From Bacteroidales bacterium (GTDB lineage Bacteria > Bacteroidota > Bacteroidia > Bacteroidales > UBA10428), in assembly GCA_016930375.1 (NCBI GenBank), contig JAFGGU010000007.1, positions 1-54,823 of the forward strand: DNA of 54,823 bases. The letters run 5' to 3'. A program made the translations under genes and the position numbers. Numbering within the stretch: position 1 is the first letter of the stretch; the number at the start of each line of letters is the position of its first letter. Below the pieces are notes generated by a model, which did not search any database, had not been told where the DNA came from, and saw nothing but the letters and a program-made list of their open reading frames with translations. Positions 7,045 to 15,998 of the stretch are shown here, piece by piece.

Positions 7045-9138
7045 ATGAAAGTAATATACATACCGTATGTATTTCTTTTTGTGCTGTGGTCACAGGGAAT
7101 ACATGCACAAAACCAGATAAATAATGCCGACAGTGCCAGCGCAAGGGAGGTTGAACTTGGTGAAATTGTGATCAAGGCTTCCCGAGCCAACAGCAAGTTG
7201 AAAGAGATGCATGCATCCGTGTCATTGATCTCTTCGTCATTTATGCGTGAAAACGAAATCAATTCATTGGCGGAGGTTTCTTCCGTAGCACCAAACCTAT
7301 TTATGCCCGAATACGGTTCAAAACTTACCTCCCCCGTTTACATCAGGGGGATTGGTTCAAGAATCAATGCTCCGTCGGTGGGACTGTATGTAGATAACGT
7401 GCCCTATTTTGAAAAAGCGGCTTTTGATTTTGACTTTTTTGATATGGAGCGGATTGAGGTTTTGCGCGGACCGCAGGGAACGCTTTACGGAAGAAACACG
7501 ATGGGCGGGATCATCAATGTTTTTACGCTTTCTCCCATGAATTACCAGGGTTCGAATATCAAGGTGTCAACCGGCAATTATGGATTGTTCAGTGTAAATG
7601 CAGGGTATTACGCAAAAATCAACGATAAATTTGGTTATTCACTGGCTGTAAATTATATTCACAATGATGGATATTTCACAAACCAGTTTACAGGAAACAA
7701 GGTTGATAAATCGAATTCACTTGGTTTTCGTATGCGGCTGGCCTGGAATGTTTCAAAGAAACTTACGGTGGAGAATATTGCAGGTGCTGAAATCAGCCGG
7801 CAGGGTGCCTACCCGTATGCCCTTTACAATGATTCCCTTCAGATACCTGAAGATATTAACTATAACCAGTACAGTTCCTATGACCGCGACTTGTTTTCCG
7901 ATGCCCTTGTGGCCAAATACAGGACTGATAAGTTTGAAGTTATTTCCACTACGGCTTACCAGTTGCTGAAGGACGAACAGGAAATCGACCAGGATTTTAC
8001 CGCTGATTCATTGTTTTTTGTTACACAGTCCCAATGGCAGCATATGATTTCAGAGGAGATTACAATCCGGTCAACCGGTCCTGGAAAATACAACTGGTTG
8101 TTCGGGGGTTATGGCTTTTTTCAGGCGTTTGATAATGCAGTGGATGTAGATCAGTATGCAACAAATACAGCGCTCTTAAAGCAATACGACCACCGCATCG
8201 GAGGTTTTGCATTATTCCACCAATCCACCCTTAATGACTTTATAGCCAAAAACCTCTCAGTAACCGGAGGGATCCGGATGGATTTTGAAAATGACAAACT
8301 GGAATACCGGTACGACAGGTCGCGCAATGGCCCGCCGGTTAACATTGCTGATACGGTATATCCGTCTTTGCAATCCTTGCAGTTTTTACCCAAGCTTGCC
8401 GTGAACTATAAAGTGGCAGGGAACAATTTTTATATTGTCGTTGCCAAGGGGTATAAAACGGGTGGATTCAATTCCACTTTTGAAAGACCCGAAGATCTTA
8501 CCTTTGATCCGGAACACAGCTGGAATTACGAGGCCGGCGTAAAATCTTCATTCTTTAAGAACCACCTGTATGCCGACGTGGCGTTGTATTATATTGATTG
8601 GAAAAACCAGCAAATTTACCAGACGGTTCCGAGCGGACGGGGATCCATGCTGAAAAACGCAGGACACAGCGTCAGCAAGGGAGTTGAATTCACCCTGAGA
8701 ACCTTGACCGGCAAGGGATTTGAAATTCTGATGGCTTACGGATACACCCACGCGAGTTTCCTGTCTTACGAGGTTGACAGCACACTCGATTACAACGGCA
8801 ACATGATCCCATACGTCCCCAGACATACACTGGCACTGCAAGCCAACAAGTCCGTGGCCTTTAAATCTACTTCTTTTCTGGATAAGATCGATTTTAATAT
8901 CCTTTACCGGGGCGCCGGAGAAATATTCTGGAACGAGGAGAATTCACATCATCAGCCGTTTTATGGCATACTCGATGCCAAAGTATCCTTTTTCATAAAA
9001 AAATTACAATTTGATATCTGGGGGAGAAATCTGCTTGGTACCGAATATGAAGCCTTTTATTTTGAAAGTCTCGGCAATAAATATGTTCAGCCCGGAAAAG
9101 CCTTGCAGTTGGGTATCAATTTATCCTTCAAAGTTTAA
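7045..9138 (+). CDS. TonB-dependent outer membrane receptor, candidate porphyrin/heme uptake
   Basis: 697 residues. Signal peptide (residues 1-22, cleavage near IHAQ), then directly a plug domain without a carboxypeptidase-like preface: ELGEIVIKASR, VYIRGIGSR, GLYVDNVPYFEKAAF, ERIEVLRGPQGTLYGRNTMGGIINV. A 22-strand-type barrel follows, ending LGINLSFKV. Receptors of this shape take up siderophores, heme or cobalamin using TonB-ExbBD energy. Its gene is 5 bp before the MFS gene and leads into hemN, a HemY-type oxidase and hemH. A porphyrin, heme or heme-linked substrate is therefore inferred; no heme-specific residues can be proven by eye. Confidence 0.88.
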   Translation: MKVIYIPYVFLFVLWSQGIHAQNQINNADSASAREVELGEIVIKASRANSKLKEMHASVSLISSSFMRENEINSLAEVSSVAPNLFMPEYGSKLTSPVYIRGIGSRINAPSVGLYVDNVPYFEKAAFDFDFFDMERIEVLRGPQGTLYGRNTMGGIINVFTLSPMNYQGSNIKVSTGNYGLFSVNAGYYAKINDKFGYSLAVNYIHNDGYFTNQFTGNKVDKSNSLGFRMRLAWNVSKKLTVENIAGAEISRQGAYPYALYNDSLQIPEDINYNQYSSYDRDLFSDALVAKYRTDKFEVISTTAYQLLKDEQEIDQDFTADSLFFVTQSQWQHMISEEITIRSTGPGKYNWLFGGYGFFQAFDNAVDVDQYATNTALLKQYDHRIGGFALFHQSTLNDFIAKNLSVTGGIRMDFENDKLEYRYDRSRNGPPVNIADTVYPSLQSLQFLPKLAVNYKVAGNNFYIVVAKGYKTGGFNSTFERPEDLTFDPEHSWNYEAGVKSSFFKNHLYADVALYYIDWKNQQIYQTVPSGRGSMLKNAGHSVSKGVEFTLRTLTGKGFEILMAYGYTHASFLSYEVDSTLDYNGNMIPYVPRHTLALQANKSVAFKSTSFLDKIDFNILYRGAGEIFWNEENSHHQPFYGILDAKVSFFIKKLQFDIWGRNLLGTEYEAFYFESLGNKYVQPGKALQLGINLSFKV

Positions 9139-9143
9139 ACACC

Positions 9144-10352
9144 ATGAAAGAAGGCAACTGGACGAAGTTTCCTGTTCTTTTCAGTCTGTACATTGCGCAG
9201 TCAATCCCCATGAGTTTTTTCTCCACGGTGGTGCCGGTAATTATGCGCCAGGAAAATTACTCACTGGAGTCCATCGGATTGCTGCAACTTGTTAAGCTGC
9301 CCTGGATTGTGAAGTTTTTATGGGCGCCTCTGATTGACAACAGGGCAAAAAATACCACTCAACTGAAACGGTGGATCATCTTCTCTGAAATATTTTATGC
9401 CTGTGTGATTCTTTCCATTGCCATGTTCAACCTGCAGACCGATTTTAAACTGATCATCGTGCTGATGATTGTGGCTTTTATAGCTTCGGCCACACAGGAT
9501 ATTGCCACCGATGCGTTTGCCATCCTGCTGTTAAAACCGCGGGAACGAGGCCTCGGCAACAGCATGCAATCGGCAGGAAGTTTCACGGGAACCCTCGTTG
9601 GTACAGGCGTACTATTGATTGCCTTCCACTATTTCGGATGGACTGTATTGCTGGTCCTTTTGGCAGGGTTTGTGCTGGTTGCACTGATTCCGCTTGCCTT
9701 TTACGGAAATAAAAATGTAATTGAAAAAGATTACCGGCAACGTGTCACCCTGGCAGATATCGCATATTTTTTTGGCAGGCGTGGCATACACAAACGTATA
9801 CTGGTACTGGTATTTTACTATTCCGGTATCATCGGGGTACTGGCCATGATCAAGCCGTTTCTTGTCGACCATGGATACAATGTGAAACAAATCGGTTTTA
9901 TGTCCGGTATTATAGGTACCTCAGTGGCTGCACTATCGGCTCTGGCAGCAGGTTACATCATCAGGCAGATCGGCAGGCGAAAATCCATGTTCTTGTTTCT
10001 GACACTCAGCCTGACAGCTGCTGGCTATTTATGGTATATTTCACATCAAACGCCCTCCCTCCTGGCACTCTATACGGGAATCTGCCTTATTTGGGGGTCT
10101 TATGGGCTGTCAACCGTGGCAGTTTATACGACATCCATGGATGTTGTCCGCCCCGGTAGGGAAGGTACGGATTTTACGATACAGATAGTTATAACCCATC
10201 TGAGCAGCTTGATTATAGCGGTGTTCAGCGGTAAAGTCGGTGATCTGACCGGCTATACCGGATTGTTCGGCATGGAAGCCCTTCTCAGCATTTTCACGTT
10301 TGCCGTTTTGCTTTATGCTTTACCTAAAGAGAAAATCAATGGAAATTCCTGA
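9144..10352 (+). CDS. PAT-type MFS transporter (AmpG/RhtX-like)
   Basis: 402 residues with about 12 hydrophobic helices. The start SLYIAQSIPMSFFSTVVPVIMRQENYSLESIGLLQLVKLPWIVKFLWAPLID matches the PAT family (AmpG muropeptide permease, RhtX/FptX siderophore importers), as does the ATQDIATDAFAI motif in helix 4. It probably moves a ligand across the inner membrane. Placed between the TonB receptor and the late heme genes (5 bp after the receptor, 14-bp overlap with hemN), it is the natural inner-membrane partner for the same substrate, possibly a porphyrin. Substrate is inference from context. Confidence 0.82.
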   Translation: MKEGNWTKFPVLFSLYIAQSIPMSFFSTVVPVIMRQENYSLESIGLLQLVKLPWIVKFLWAPLIDNRAKNTTQLKRWIIFSEIFYACVILSIAMFNLQTDFKLIIVLMIVAFIASATQDIATDAFAILLLKPRERGLGNSMQSAGSFTGTLVGTGVLLIAFHYFGWTVLLVLLAGFVLVALIPLAFYGNKNVIEKDYRQRVTLADIAYFFGRRGIHKRILVLVFYYSGIIGVLAMIKPFLVDHGYNVKQIGFMSGIIGTSVAALSALAAGYIIRQIGRRKSMFLFLTLSLTAAGYLWYISHQTPSLLALYTGICLIWGSYGLSTVAVYTTSMDVVRPGREGTDFTIQIVITHLSSLIIAVFSGKVGDLTGYTGLFGMEALLSIFTFAVLLYALPKEKINGNS

Positions 10353-11718
10353 ATACCTCCTGCGCAAGTATGATGTGCCTGTACCCAGGTATACAAGTTA
10401 CCCGCCAGCCAATTATTTTACAGAGGGCTTTACTGAAGCGGAAGGATTGAAGCTTGTTGAAGAATCGAACCAGGGTAATCCCAGCCGCATTGCCGTGTAC
10501 ATCCATATCCCCTTCTGCAGAAAAATCTGTTATTATTGTGGCTGCAACGCCTGCTCCATTGGAAAGAACCAATGGGTGCTACCTTATGTGGAGGCCCTCA
10601 AACAAGAAATTTCACTGGTAGCAGCACATCTTGACAAACATCGCGAAGTCTCCATGATCCATTTCGGAGGGGGTACGCCCAATGCCATTGATGTGGAGTT
10701 TCTGGGTGAACTTATCAGCCATATTTCTGAAAGATTCGGGTTCATTGAGGATCCCGAGATCGCCATCGAATGCAATCCGGCCTATCTGGATCCACGCTAT
10801 CTTGAATCGCTGAAAAAAGCGGGATTTAACAGGTTCAGCCTTGGTATCCAGGATTTCAATCCCGAAATCATGGGCCCACTGAACCGCGAATCATCTGCCA
10901 TGCCTGTTCAAGAAATCATCAGCCTGCTGAAAGCCGGAAGCCCCGGTAACGGTGTGAACCTCGATTTCATCTATGGCTTACCGGGGCAAACACCGGAAAG
11001 TTTTGCAAAGACCATTGAACAGGCTATTGACCTAAGACCCGACAGGCTTGTGACATTTTCATATGCCCATGTGCCCTGGCTGAAAAAACACCAGCTAATT
11101 CTCGAGAAAATGGGATTACCATCTGCTGAATCCAAAATGGAGATGTTCCTGGCCGCCTACAACCTTTTAAAAGAGGCCGGATACATCCCGCTTGGACTTG
11201 ATCACTATGTGCTGCCTCACGATGAACTTAGCCAGGCAATCCGCAACCGGACGCTTCACCGGAATTTTCAGGGTTATTGTACACGCCGGACAACGGGACA
11301 GGTATATGCTTTTGGTGTTTCGGCCATCAGCCAGCTCGAAAATGGATATATCCAGAATACCCGGGAGCTCGGAAAGTATGTCGACGCCTTGGGGAATGGC
11401 ACTCTGGCTGTTGAAAGAGGTTGCCACGTGACAGACAAACAACAGGTTATCAGGCAGGTCATTACGGAAATCATGTGCAACAAGCATATAAGCTGGAGTG
11501 AACAGGCTGCTGCCTTTGCCACAACCCCCGAAAACCTGAAATCATGCATACATATAGACGAAGCTGCACTGAGGGATTTTGAAGATGACGGATTGGTTGT
11601 ATCTTCGCAGGACGAAATCAACGTGACGGAAACCGGTTCCCTGTTTATCCGGAATATTGCCGCTTCCTTTGATCCTGATTTCAAGCAGTCGACCAACCTT
11701 TACTCCAGATCGGTTTAA
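10339..11718 (+). CDS. hemN: Oxygen-independent coproporphyrinogen III dehydrogenase
   Basis: 459 residues from the ATG at 10339; a frame from 10300 would overlap the transporter further and its extra residues do not fit the family. This radical-SAM enzyme converts coproporphyrinogen III to protoporphyrinogen IX without oxygen. The HemN N-terminus KYDVPVPRYTSYPPA is followed by YIHIPFCRKICYYCGCN with cluster cysteines 60, 64 and 67 and the extra Cys69 typical of true HemN rather than HemW. FGGGTPN and a C-terminal HemN domain follow. It overlaps the transporter gene by 14 bp and ends 1 bp before the oxidase gene, so translation is probably coupled. Confidence 0.93.
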   Translation: MEIPEYLLRKYDVPVPRYTSYPPANYFTEGFTEAEGLKLVEESNQGNPSRIAVYIHIPFCRKICYYCGCNACSIGKNQWVLPYVEALKQEISLVAAHLDKHREVSMIHFGGGTPNAIDVEFLGELISHISERFGFIEDPEIAIECNPAYLDPRYLESLKKAGFNRFSLGIQDFNPEIMGPLNRESSAMPVQEIISLLKAGSPGNGVNLDFIYGLPGQTPESFAKTIEQAIDLRPDRLVTFSYAHVPWLKKHQLILEKMGLPSAESKMEMFLAAYNLLKEAGYIPLGLDHYVLPHDELSQAIRNRTLHRNFQGYCTRRTTGQVYAFGVSAISQLENGYIQNTRELGKYVDALGNGTLAVERGCHVTDKQQVIRQVITEIMCNKHISWSEQAAAFATTPENLKSCIHIDEAALRDFEDDGLVVSSQDEINVTETGSLFIRNIAASFDPDFKQSTNLYSRSV

Positions 11719-11719
11719 C

Positions 11720-13087
11720 ATGGAAAAAGGAAGAAAAACAGAATACACCGTAATCGGTGCAGGATTAACTGGACTCACCCTTGCCTTTTACCTGCAAAAA
11801 GCTGGAAAGACAGTTATCATCGTGGAACGTGAAGAACGAACGGGTGGTGTCATCAATACGGTAGCTGAGGAGGGATTCGTTTATGAAACCGGTCCAAATA
11901 CAGGCGTACTGGGTAATCCTGAAATTGCAGAATTATTTTCAGACCTGGATGGCCTTTGCGAACTCGAGACTGCCAATCCGCTTTCCAAAAACCGGTGGAT
12001 TTGGAAATCAGGACAGTGGCATGCCTTACCCGCCGGATTCATACCGGCAGTTTCCACGCCCCTTTTTAAAGTAAGGGATAAATTCAGAATCCTTGCTGAA
12101 CCCCTCCGGAAAAAAGGTCAGGATCCATTTGAAACATTAGCTGCACTGGTTAAACGCCGTTTAGGTGAAAGCTTTCTTGATTATGCAGTGGACCCGTTTA
12201 TCTCGGGGATTTATGCCGGAGATCCCAATACCCTGGTAACAAGGTTTGCCCTTCCGAAGCTCTATAACCTCGAACAAAACTACGGCAGCTTTATCCGCGG
12301 AGCCATTTTCAAAGCCTTTGTCGCACGCGATGACCGTGATAAAAAAGCTACCCGTGAAGTATTTTCGGCAAGGGGCGGACTGAAAATGCTTGTAAATGCC
12401 CTGGAAAAAGCTGTCGGAACGGGAAATATCATCAAGGGATGTCAACTGGTTTCCATAAGGCCGGCTGAAAGGGGATTCATCACAGAGGCCGGCGGTGGAA
12501 GGGTTACAGTCTCATCTGATAAGGTCATTACCACCACTGGCAGTTATACCCTCCCTGCCCTGTTGCCATTCATACCGCAGGAAAAATTGCTGCCGGTTAC
12601 CCGGCTGAGATATGCCGGTGTGGTACAAGCAATTGCCGGATTTAAGAACTGGAACGGCAGGGATCTGAATGCCTTCGGGGGCCTTGTACCCTCAAAAGAA
12701 AACAGACCTGTACTGGGTATCCTGTTCCCTTCCTCCATTTTCGCTGGCAGGGCTCCGGAAAAGGGTGCGCTTTTATCCGTATTTTTGGGTGGAATGAAGA
12801 ACCCGGGAATGATTGAAAAATCAGATGCAGAAATAGGTGACATTGTAAAGGAAGAAATCAGAGAAACCCTGCAGGCCGTTAAGGGTGAGCCCGAATTGCT
12901 GCGTGTATTCAGGTATATGCATGCCATTCCGCAATATGAACGTTCTTCTGAAGAAAGACTGACATGTATCGATGAATTGCAGGGCAGGTACCCCGGGCTG
13001 ATACTCGCCGGCAATATCCGTGACGGTATCGGGATTGCAGACAGGGTGAAACAGGGCAGAAACCTTTCAAAACAATACACTCCATGA
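11720..13087 (+). CDS. hemG: Protoporphyrinogen oxidase, FAD-dependent (HemY type)
   Basis: 455 residues from the ATG at 11720, one base after the hemN stop. It oxidises protoporphyrinogen IX to protoporphyrin IX. The FAD-binding signature is clear: VIGAGLTGLTLAFYLQKAGK, then EREERTGGVINT and GFVYETGPNTG. Towards the C-terminus AIPQY and GLILAGNIRDGIGIADRVKQG carry the usual second FAD motif of PPOX enzymes. This is the HemY-like flavoenzyme, not the short flavodoxin-like HemG of enterobacteria; it is often named hemG in Bacteroidota. The gene overlaps hemH by 4 bp (ATGA). Confidence 0.9.
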   Translation: MEKGRKTEYTVIGAGLTGLTLAFYLQKAGKTVIIVEREERTGGVINTVAEEGFVYETGPNTGVLGNPEIAELFSDLDGLCELETANPLSKNRWIWKSGQWHALPAGFIPAVSTPLFKVRDKFRILAEPLRKKGQDPFETLAALVKRRLGESFLDYAVDPFISGIYAGDPNTLVTRFALPKLYNLEQNYGSFIRGAIFKAFVARDDRDKKATREVFSARGGLKMLVNALEKAVGTGNIIKGCQLVSIRPAERGFITEAGGGRVTVSSDKVITTTGSYTLPALLPFIPQEKLLPVTRLRYAGVVQAIAGFKNWNGRDLNAFGGLVPSKENRPVLGILFPSSIFAGRAPEKGALLSVFLGGMKNPGMIEKSDAEIGDIVKEEIRETLQAVKGEPELLRVFRYMHAIPQYERSSEERLTCIDELQGRYPGLILAGNIRDGIGIADRVKQGRNLSKQYTP

Positions 13088-14094
13088 GCCGTGTCACAAA
13101 AGCGCTGCTGGTCGTAAACCTGGGCACCCCCGATTCTCCCGGAATCCGGGATGTCAGGAAATACCTTTTGGAATTTTTGAATGATCCGAGGGTCATTGAC
13201 CTGCCCTGGCTCGCCCGGAAGCTGCTCGTGAACCTTGTGATCGTTCCTTTCAGAGCGCGCAGGTCATCGAAATTGTATAAAAGGCTCTGGACAGCTGACG
13301 GTTCGCCCATGCTGGTATACTTTAACCTGCTTGTTGAAAAACTCCGGAAAATCACACAAGGCAGATATGTGGTATACGGAGCCATGCGCTATGGAAATCC
13401 CTCACTGAAAGAGGCCCTGGAAAAAATCAGACAGGAAGGGTATGATGCGGTTACGGTTTTCCCCATGTACCCGCAATACGCCTCGTCAACAACAGGATCT
13501 GTTGCTTCCTTTGTAATGAAGAAAATCGGAAAATGGCAGGTAATTCCCCATCTGAAAATCATCGACCAGTATTACAACCATCCGTCCTATATCCGGGCGG
13601 TTGCAAACCGTATTCAAAGTTGCGGGCCGGGGTTGTTTGATTTTGTACTTTTTTCATACCATGGCCTGCCTGAACGACAGGTTAATAAGGCTCATCCCGG
13701 ACTTACATGCCAACAATGCACCTGTGACAGCAGCATGCCGGATTCAGGACGACATTGCTACAGGGCTGCCTGCTATGAGACTACCCGGTTACTTGCAGCG
13801 AAGCTTGGCCTTGCCGATAACACCTATGCCACTTCTTTTCAATCGCGGTTGTCCCGAAAATGGCTTACCCCGTTTACCGATGTTACAATCTCCGAACTCG
13901 CAGCCAGGGGATGCAAACGCGTGCTTGTGGCGGCACCTTCTTTCACAGCCGATTGCCTTGAAACAAGGATTGAAATTGCCGAAGAATACAGTGAACGGTT
14001 TAAAGCGTGGGGAGGGAATATGCTGGTACTTGCTGAGAGCCTGAATGAACATGATGACTGGGCTGAAGCAATTGCTGAAATTGCCGATCAATAA
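13084..14094 (+). CDS. hemH: Ferrochelatase
   Basis: 336 residues. It inserts Fe(II) into protoporphyrin IX, the last step of the classical heme route. The opening LLVVNLGTPDSP, the MRYGNPSL segment, FPMYPQYASSTTGS, catalytic His193 in FSYHGLPER and Glu293 in PSFTADCLETRIEI are all present. The Cys-rich segment at about 209-230 (CQQCTC...CYRAACYETT) is common in bacterial ferrochelatases and may bind metal. It overlaps the preceding oxidase gene by 4 bp and is the last gene of the block. A weak hairpin (CCGAT...ATCGG, 14084-14101) overlaps the stop. Confidence 0.95.
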   Translation: MSRVTKALLVVNLGTPDSPGIRDVRKYLLEFLNDPRVIDLPWLARKLLVNLVIVPFRARRSSKLYKRLWTADGSPMLVYFNLLVEKLRKITQGRYVVYGAMRYGNPSLKEALEKIRQEGYDAVTVFPMYPQYASSTTGSVASFVMKKIGKWQVIPHLKIIDQYYNHPSYIRAVANRIQSCGPGLFDFVLFSYHGLPERQVNKAHPGLTCQQCTCDSSMPDSGRHCYRAACYETTRLLAAKLGLADNTYATSFQSRLSRKWLTPFTDVTISELAARGCKRVLVAAPSFTADCLETRIEIAEEYSERFKAWGGNMLVLAESLNEHDDWAEAIAEIADQ

Positions 14095-14138
14095 TAATCG
14101 GAGGATTGCTTTTTTTGCAGAATTCCGAGGCATGCGTT

Positions 14139-14159
14139 AGCGAAGTTAAGAAAACTTAG
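14139..14159. repeat. AAGTTAAGAAAACTT motif, copy 2 of 3
   Basis: AGCGAAGTTAAGAAAACTTAG contains AAGTT-AAGAA-AACTT, an inverted repeat with 5-bp arms. Other copies lie at 166-186 (same strand) and 22312-22328 (opposite strand). Confidence 0.5.
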
Positions 14160-14221
14160 ATCACCTGTGGAGTGTGCGTGTGGATATACAAACGGTTCAA
14201 ACTGTTGCACTCACCACATAC

Positions 14222-14281
14222 AATAAGTTACTTTTTGGTAAGTTACTTTTAGGTAAGTTACCTTTTGGTAAGTTTGTTTGA
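14222..14281. repeat. Four imperfect 15-bp tandem repeats upstream of the ATPase gene
   Basis: Units at 14222, 14237, 14252 and 14267 follow GGTAAGTTACYTTTW; the first and last are degenerate. They end 28 bp before the ATPase start and occupy its promoter region. The unit length is a multiple of three but the array is outside the coding region as I start it. Confidence 0.7.
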
Positions 14282-14309
14282 AGTATGTAAATTTGCGAAA
14301 ATAGAACTG

Positions 14310-15446
14310 ATGAAAACACCCTTTACATTCGGTAAAATTGTGCAGGATATTGATTTTACAGACCGTGAGAAAGAAACCAAACGATTGGTTTCAAATTTTA
14401 ATTCATCGGTAAATACCATATTAATTTCTCCAAGACGATGGGGAAAATCTTCTTTGGTGTTAAAAGCGGCCAATACTGTAAAAGAAAAGAACAGGAGAAT
14501 TAGGTTTTGCTTCATTGATTTAAACAACGTCCGTACTGAAGAGCAATTCTACCAACAACTTGCAACTGAAGTATTAAAGGCTTCCTCTACTAAAATTGAG
14601 ACAATTTTAGGAAATGCCAAAAAATTTATGGGGAGGTTCATTCCTAATATCACATTCAGTCCTGATCAGATAAGCGATATTACACTTAGTCTTGATTGGA
14701 AAGAGGTAAGAAAAAGTCCTGATGATATTCTTGGGATGGCAGAAAAAATAGGTGAGGCAGGAAATATTCAGTTAATAATTTGCATCGATGAATTCCAAAA
14801 TATATCGGAATTTGAGAATCCATATGATTTTCAAAAGAAATTGCGAGCCCATTGGCAATTACACAGGTATGTTTCATATTGTCTTTATGGGAGCAAGCGG
14901 CATATGATGATGAATGTTTTTACTTCCCCTTCAATGCCATTTTATAAATTTGGCGATATTTTCTTCCTTGAAAAAATCTTATTAAACGACTGGATTACAT
15001 TTATTCAGAAAAGGTTTTCAGATACAAAAAAAGCAATCGAAACTTCCGAAGCAGCTCTAATCGCTGAATTGGCTGAATGTCATCCCTACTACGTTCAACA
15101 ACTTGCGCAACAAGCATGGTTAAGGTCTGATAAGGTATGTATAAATGCTAATGTTTATGAAGCATTTGAGGACCTTGTACTTCAGTTGAGCATGCTGTTT
15201 CAGGCGCTCGTCGACGGTTTGAGCAACAGTCAGGTAAACTTATTGAACGCAATTATTTGTGACGAGCTGCAACTGAGTTCTCAGAAAGTATTAAAAGAAT
15301 ACCAACTGGGAACTTCCGCAAATGTAGTGAAAATTAAAAACGCGCTCATTAACAGCGAAATAATCGATATTTTGGGTGACCATATTACCTTTAATGATCC
15401 CTTATATCGATACTGGCTAAAAAAGTATTATTTCAAATTGGCCTGA
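14310..15446 (+). CDS. ATPase of the archaeal-type/ATPase_2 family
   Basis: 378 residues from the ATG at 14310 (MKTPFTFGKIVQDIDFTDRE); the longer frame from 14265 runs into the tandem repeat. STAND/AAA-like P-loop ATPase: F-x-DRE box at 16-20, Walker A SPRRWGKSS (40-48), Walker B LIICIDEFQ (154-162), then GSKRHMM sensor region and a C-terminal winged-helix-like part ending DPLYRYWLKKYYF, the usual family ending. These solitary ATPases are frequent in Bacteroidota and archaea; their role is mostly unknown. The gene is more AT-rich than the heme genes before it, which suggests separate acquisition. Confidence 0.85.
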   Translation: MKTPFTFGKIVQDIDFTDREKETKRLVSNFNSSVNTILISPRRWGKSSLVLKAANTVKEKNRRIRFCFIDLNNVRTEEQFYQQLATEVLKASSTKIETILGNAKKFMGRFIPNITFSPDQISDITLSLDWKEVRKSPDDILGMAEKIGEAGNIQLIICIDEFQNISEFENPYDFQKKLRAHWQLHRYVSYCLYGSKRHMMMNVFTSPSMPFYKFGDIFFLEKILLNDWITFIQKRFSDTKKAIETSEAALIAELAECHPYYVQQLAQQAWLRSDKVCINANVYEAFEDLVLQLSMLFQALVDGLSNSQVNLLNAIICDELQLSSQKVLKEYQLGTSANVVKIKNALINSEIIDILGDHITFNDPLYRYWLKKYYFKLA

Positions 15447-15998
15447 GCAACATTTTAGATATGAGAAACTTTTTTTATGAATATCATTCATTTAGTATTG
15501 TAATTCATGAAGGCCGTTTAACTAACTTATAATCTAATCACTGCGGCTCCTCTTTGATTTACTTCTTGTTTTCTTTAGAAATAAATATAGGATAATTCCA
15601 ATAACCAGTGGTATCAATGTAATCCGTGGGCTTTCGACCGCGGCATCTTTGTTAACATTTGCAGTGCATAACTTTTCAAATTGGTTCAGCGTATAACTGT
15701 AGCCGACATCGAATATTTTTTTATATTAGCATTACCTGCCTGCAAAACCAAATCCTACCCAATCTGTCTGACATACTGTTCTTTGATCTTTTTATTGCCC
15801 GCATGAAAAAGGAGTTTATCCTCGGATCTGTTGTTACTGCATGACATTCCGGGCTGATTCGTTTTCCTTTCGCAATGTATGGCGTTCGTGTTTTGTATTG
15901 ATTTGTGCTGATTTTTTACGAGAGAGATATAAACGATCGTCACTGGTATTGTGCTAAACTATTTCACCATGATTAAAAACAAAGGTCTTCATGGGGCA
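15447..15998. other. Intergenic region with a decayed gene end on the minus strand
   Basis: No intact gene is seen. Two open frames here (15659-15844 plus, 15755-15943 minus) lack family features. The clearest content is the minus-strand C-terminal remnant at 15534-15729. The right part should hold the promoter of the five-gene operon starting at 15999. Confidence 0.4.
15534..15729 (-). pseudogene. C-terminal remnant: membrane helix plus basic tail
   Basis: On the minus strand an open frame without a start codon reads KKIFDVGYSYTLNQFEKL, then CTANVNKDAAVESPRI, then the helix TLIPLVIGIILYLF and a basic tail KKTRSKSKRSRSD before a TAG at 15534-15536. A TAA lies directly upstream in frame, at about 15727-15729. 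Hydrophobic helix plus Arg/Lys tail at the very C-terminus resembles a membrane-anchoring or sorting tail. The absence of a start and of an N-terminal part suggests a broken gene. Confidence 0.35.

Noticed and set aside
10300..10338. Upstream extension of hemN
   Set aside because: The extra 13 residues overlap the transporter and do not match HemN N-termini; ATG 10339 fits better.
14310..15446. Defence system centred on the ATPase
   Set aside because: The ATPase stands alone: no nuclease, reverse transcriptase, methylase or toxin gene lies next to it.
15659..15943. Two open frames of about 60 codons in the gap before the five-gene operon
   Set aside because: Poor composition, no motifs, and they overlap on opposite strands.
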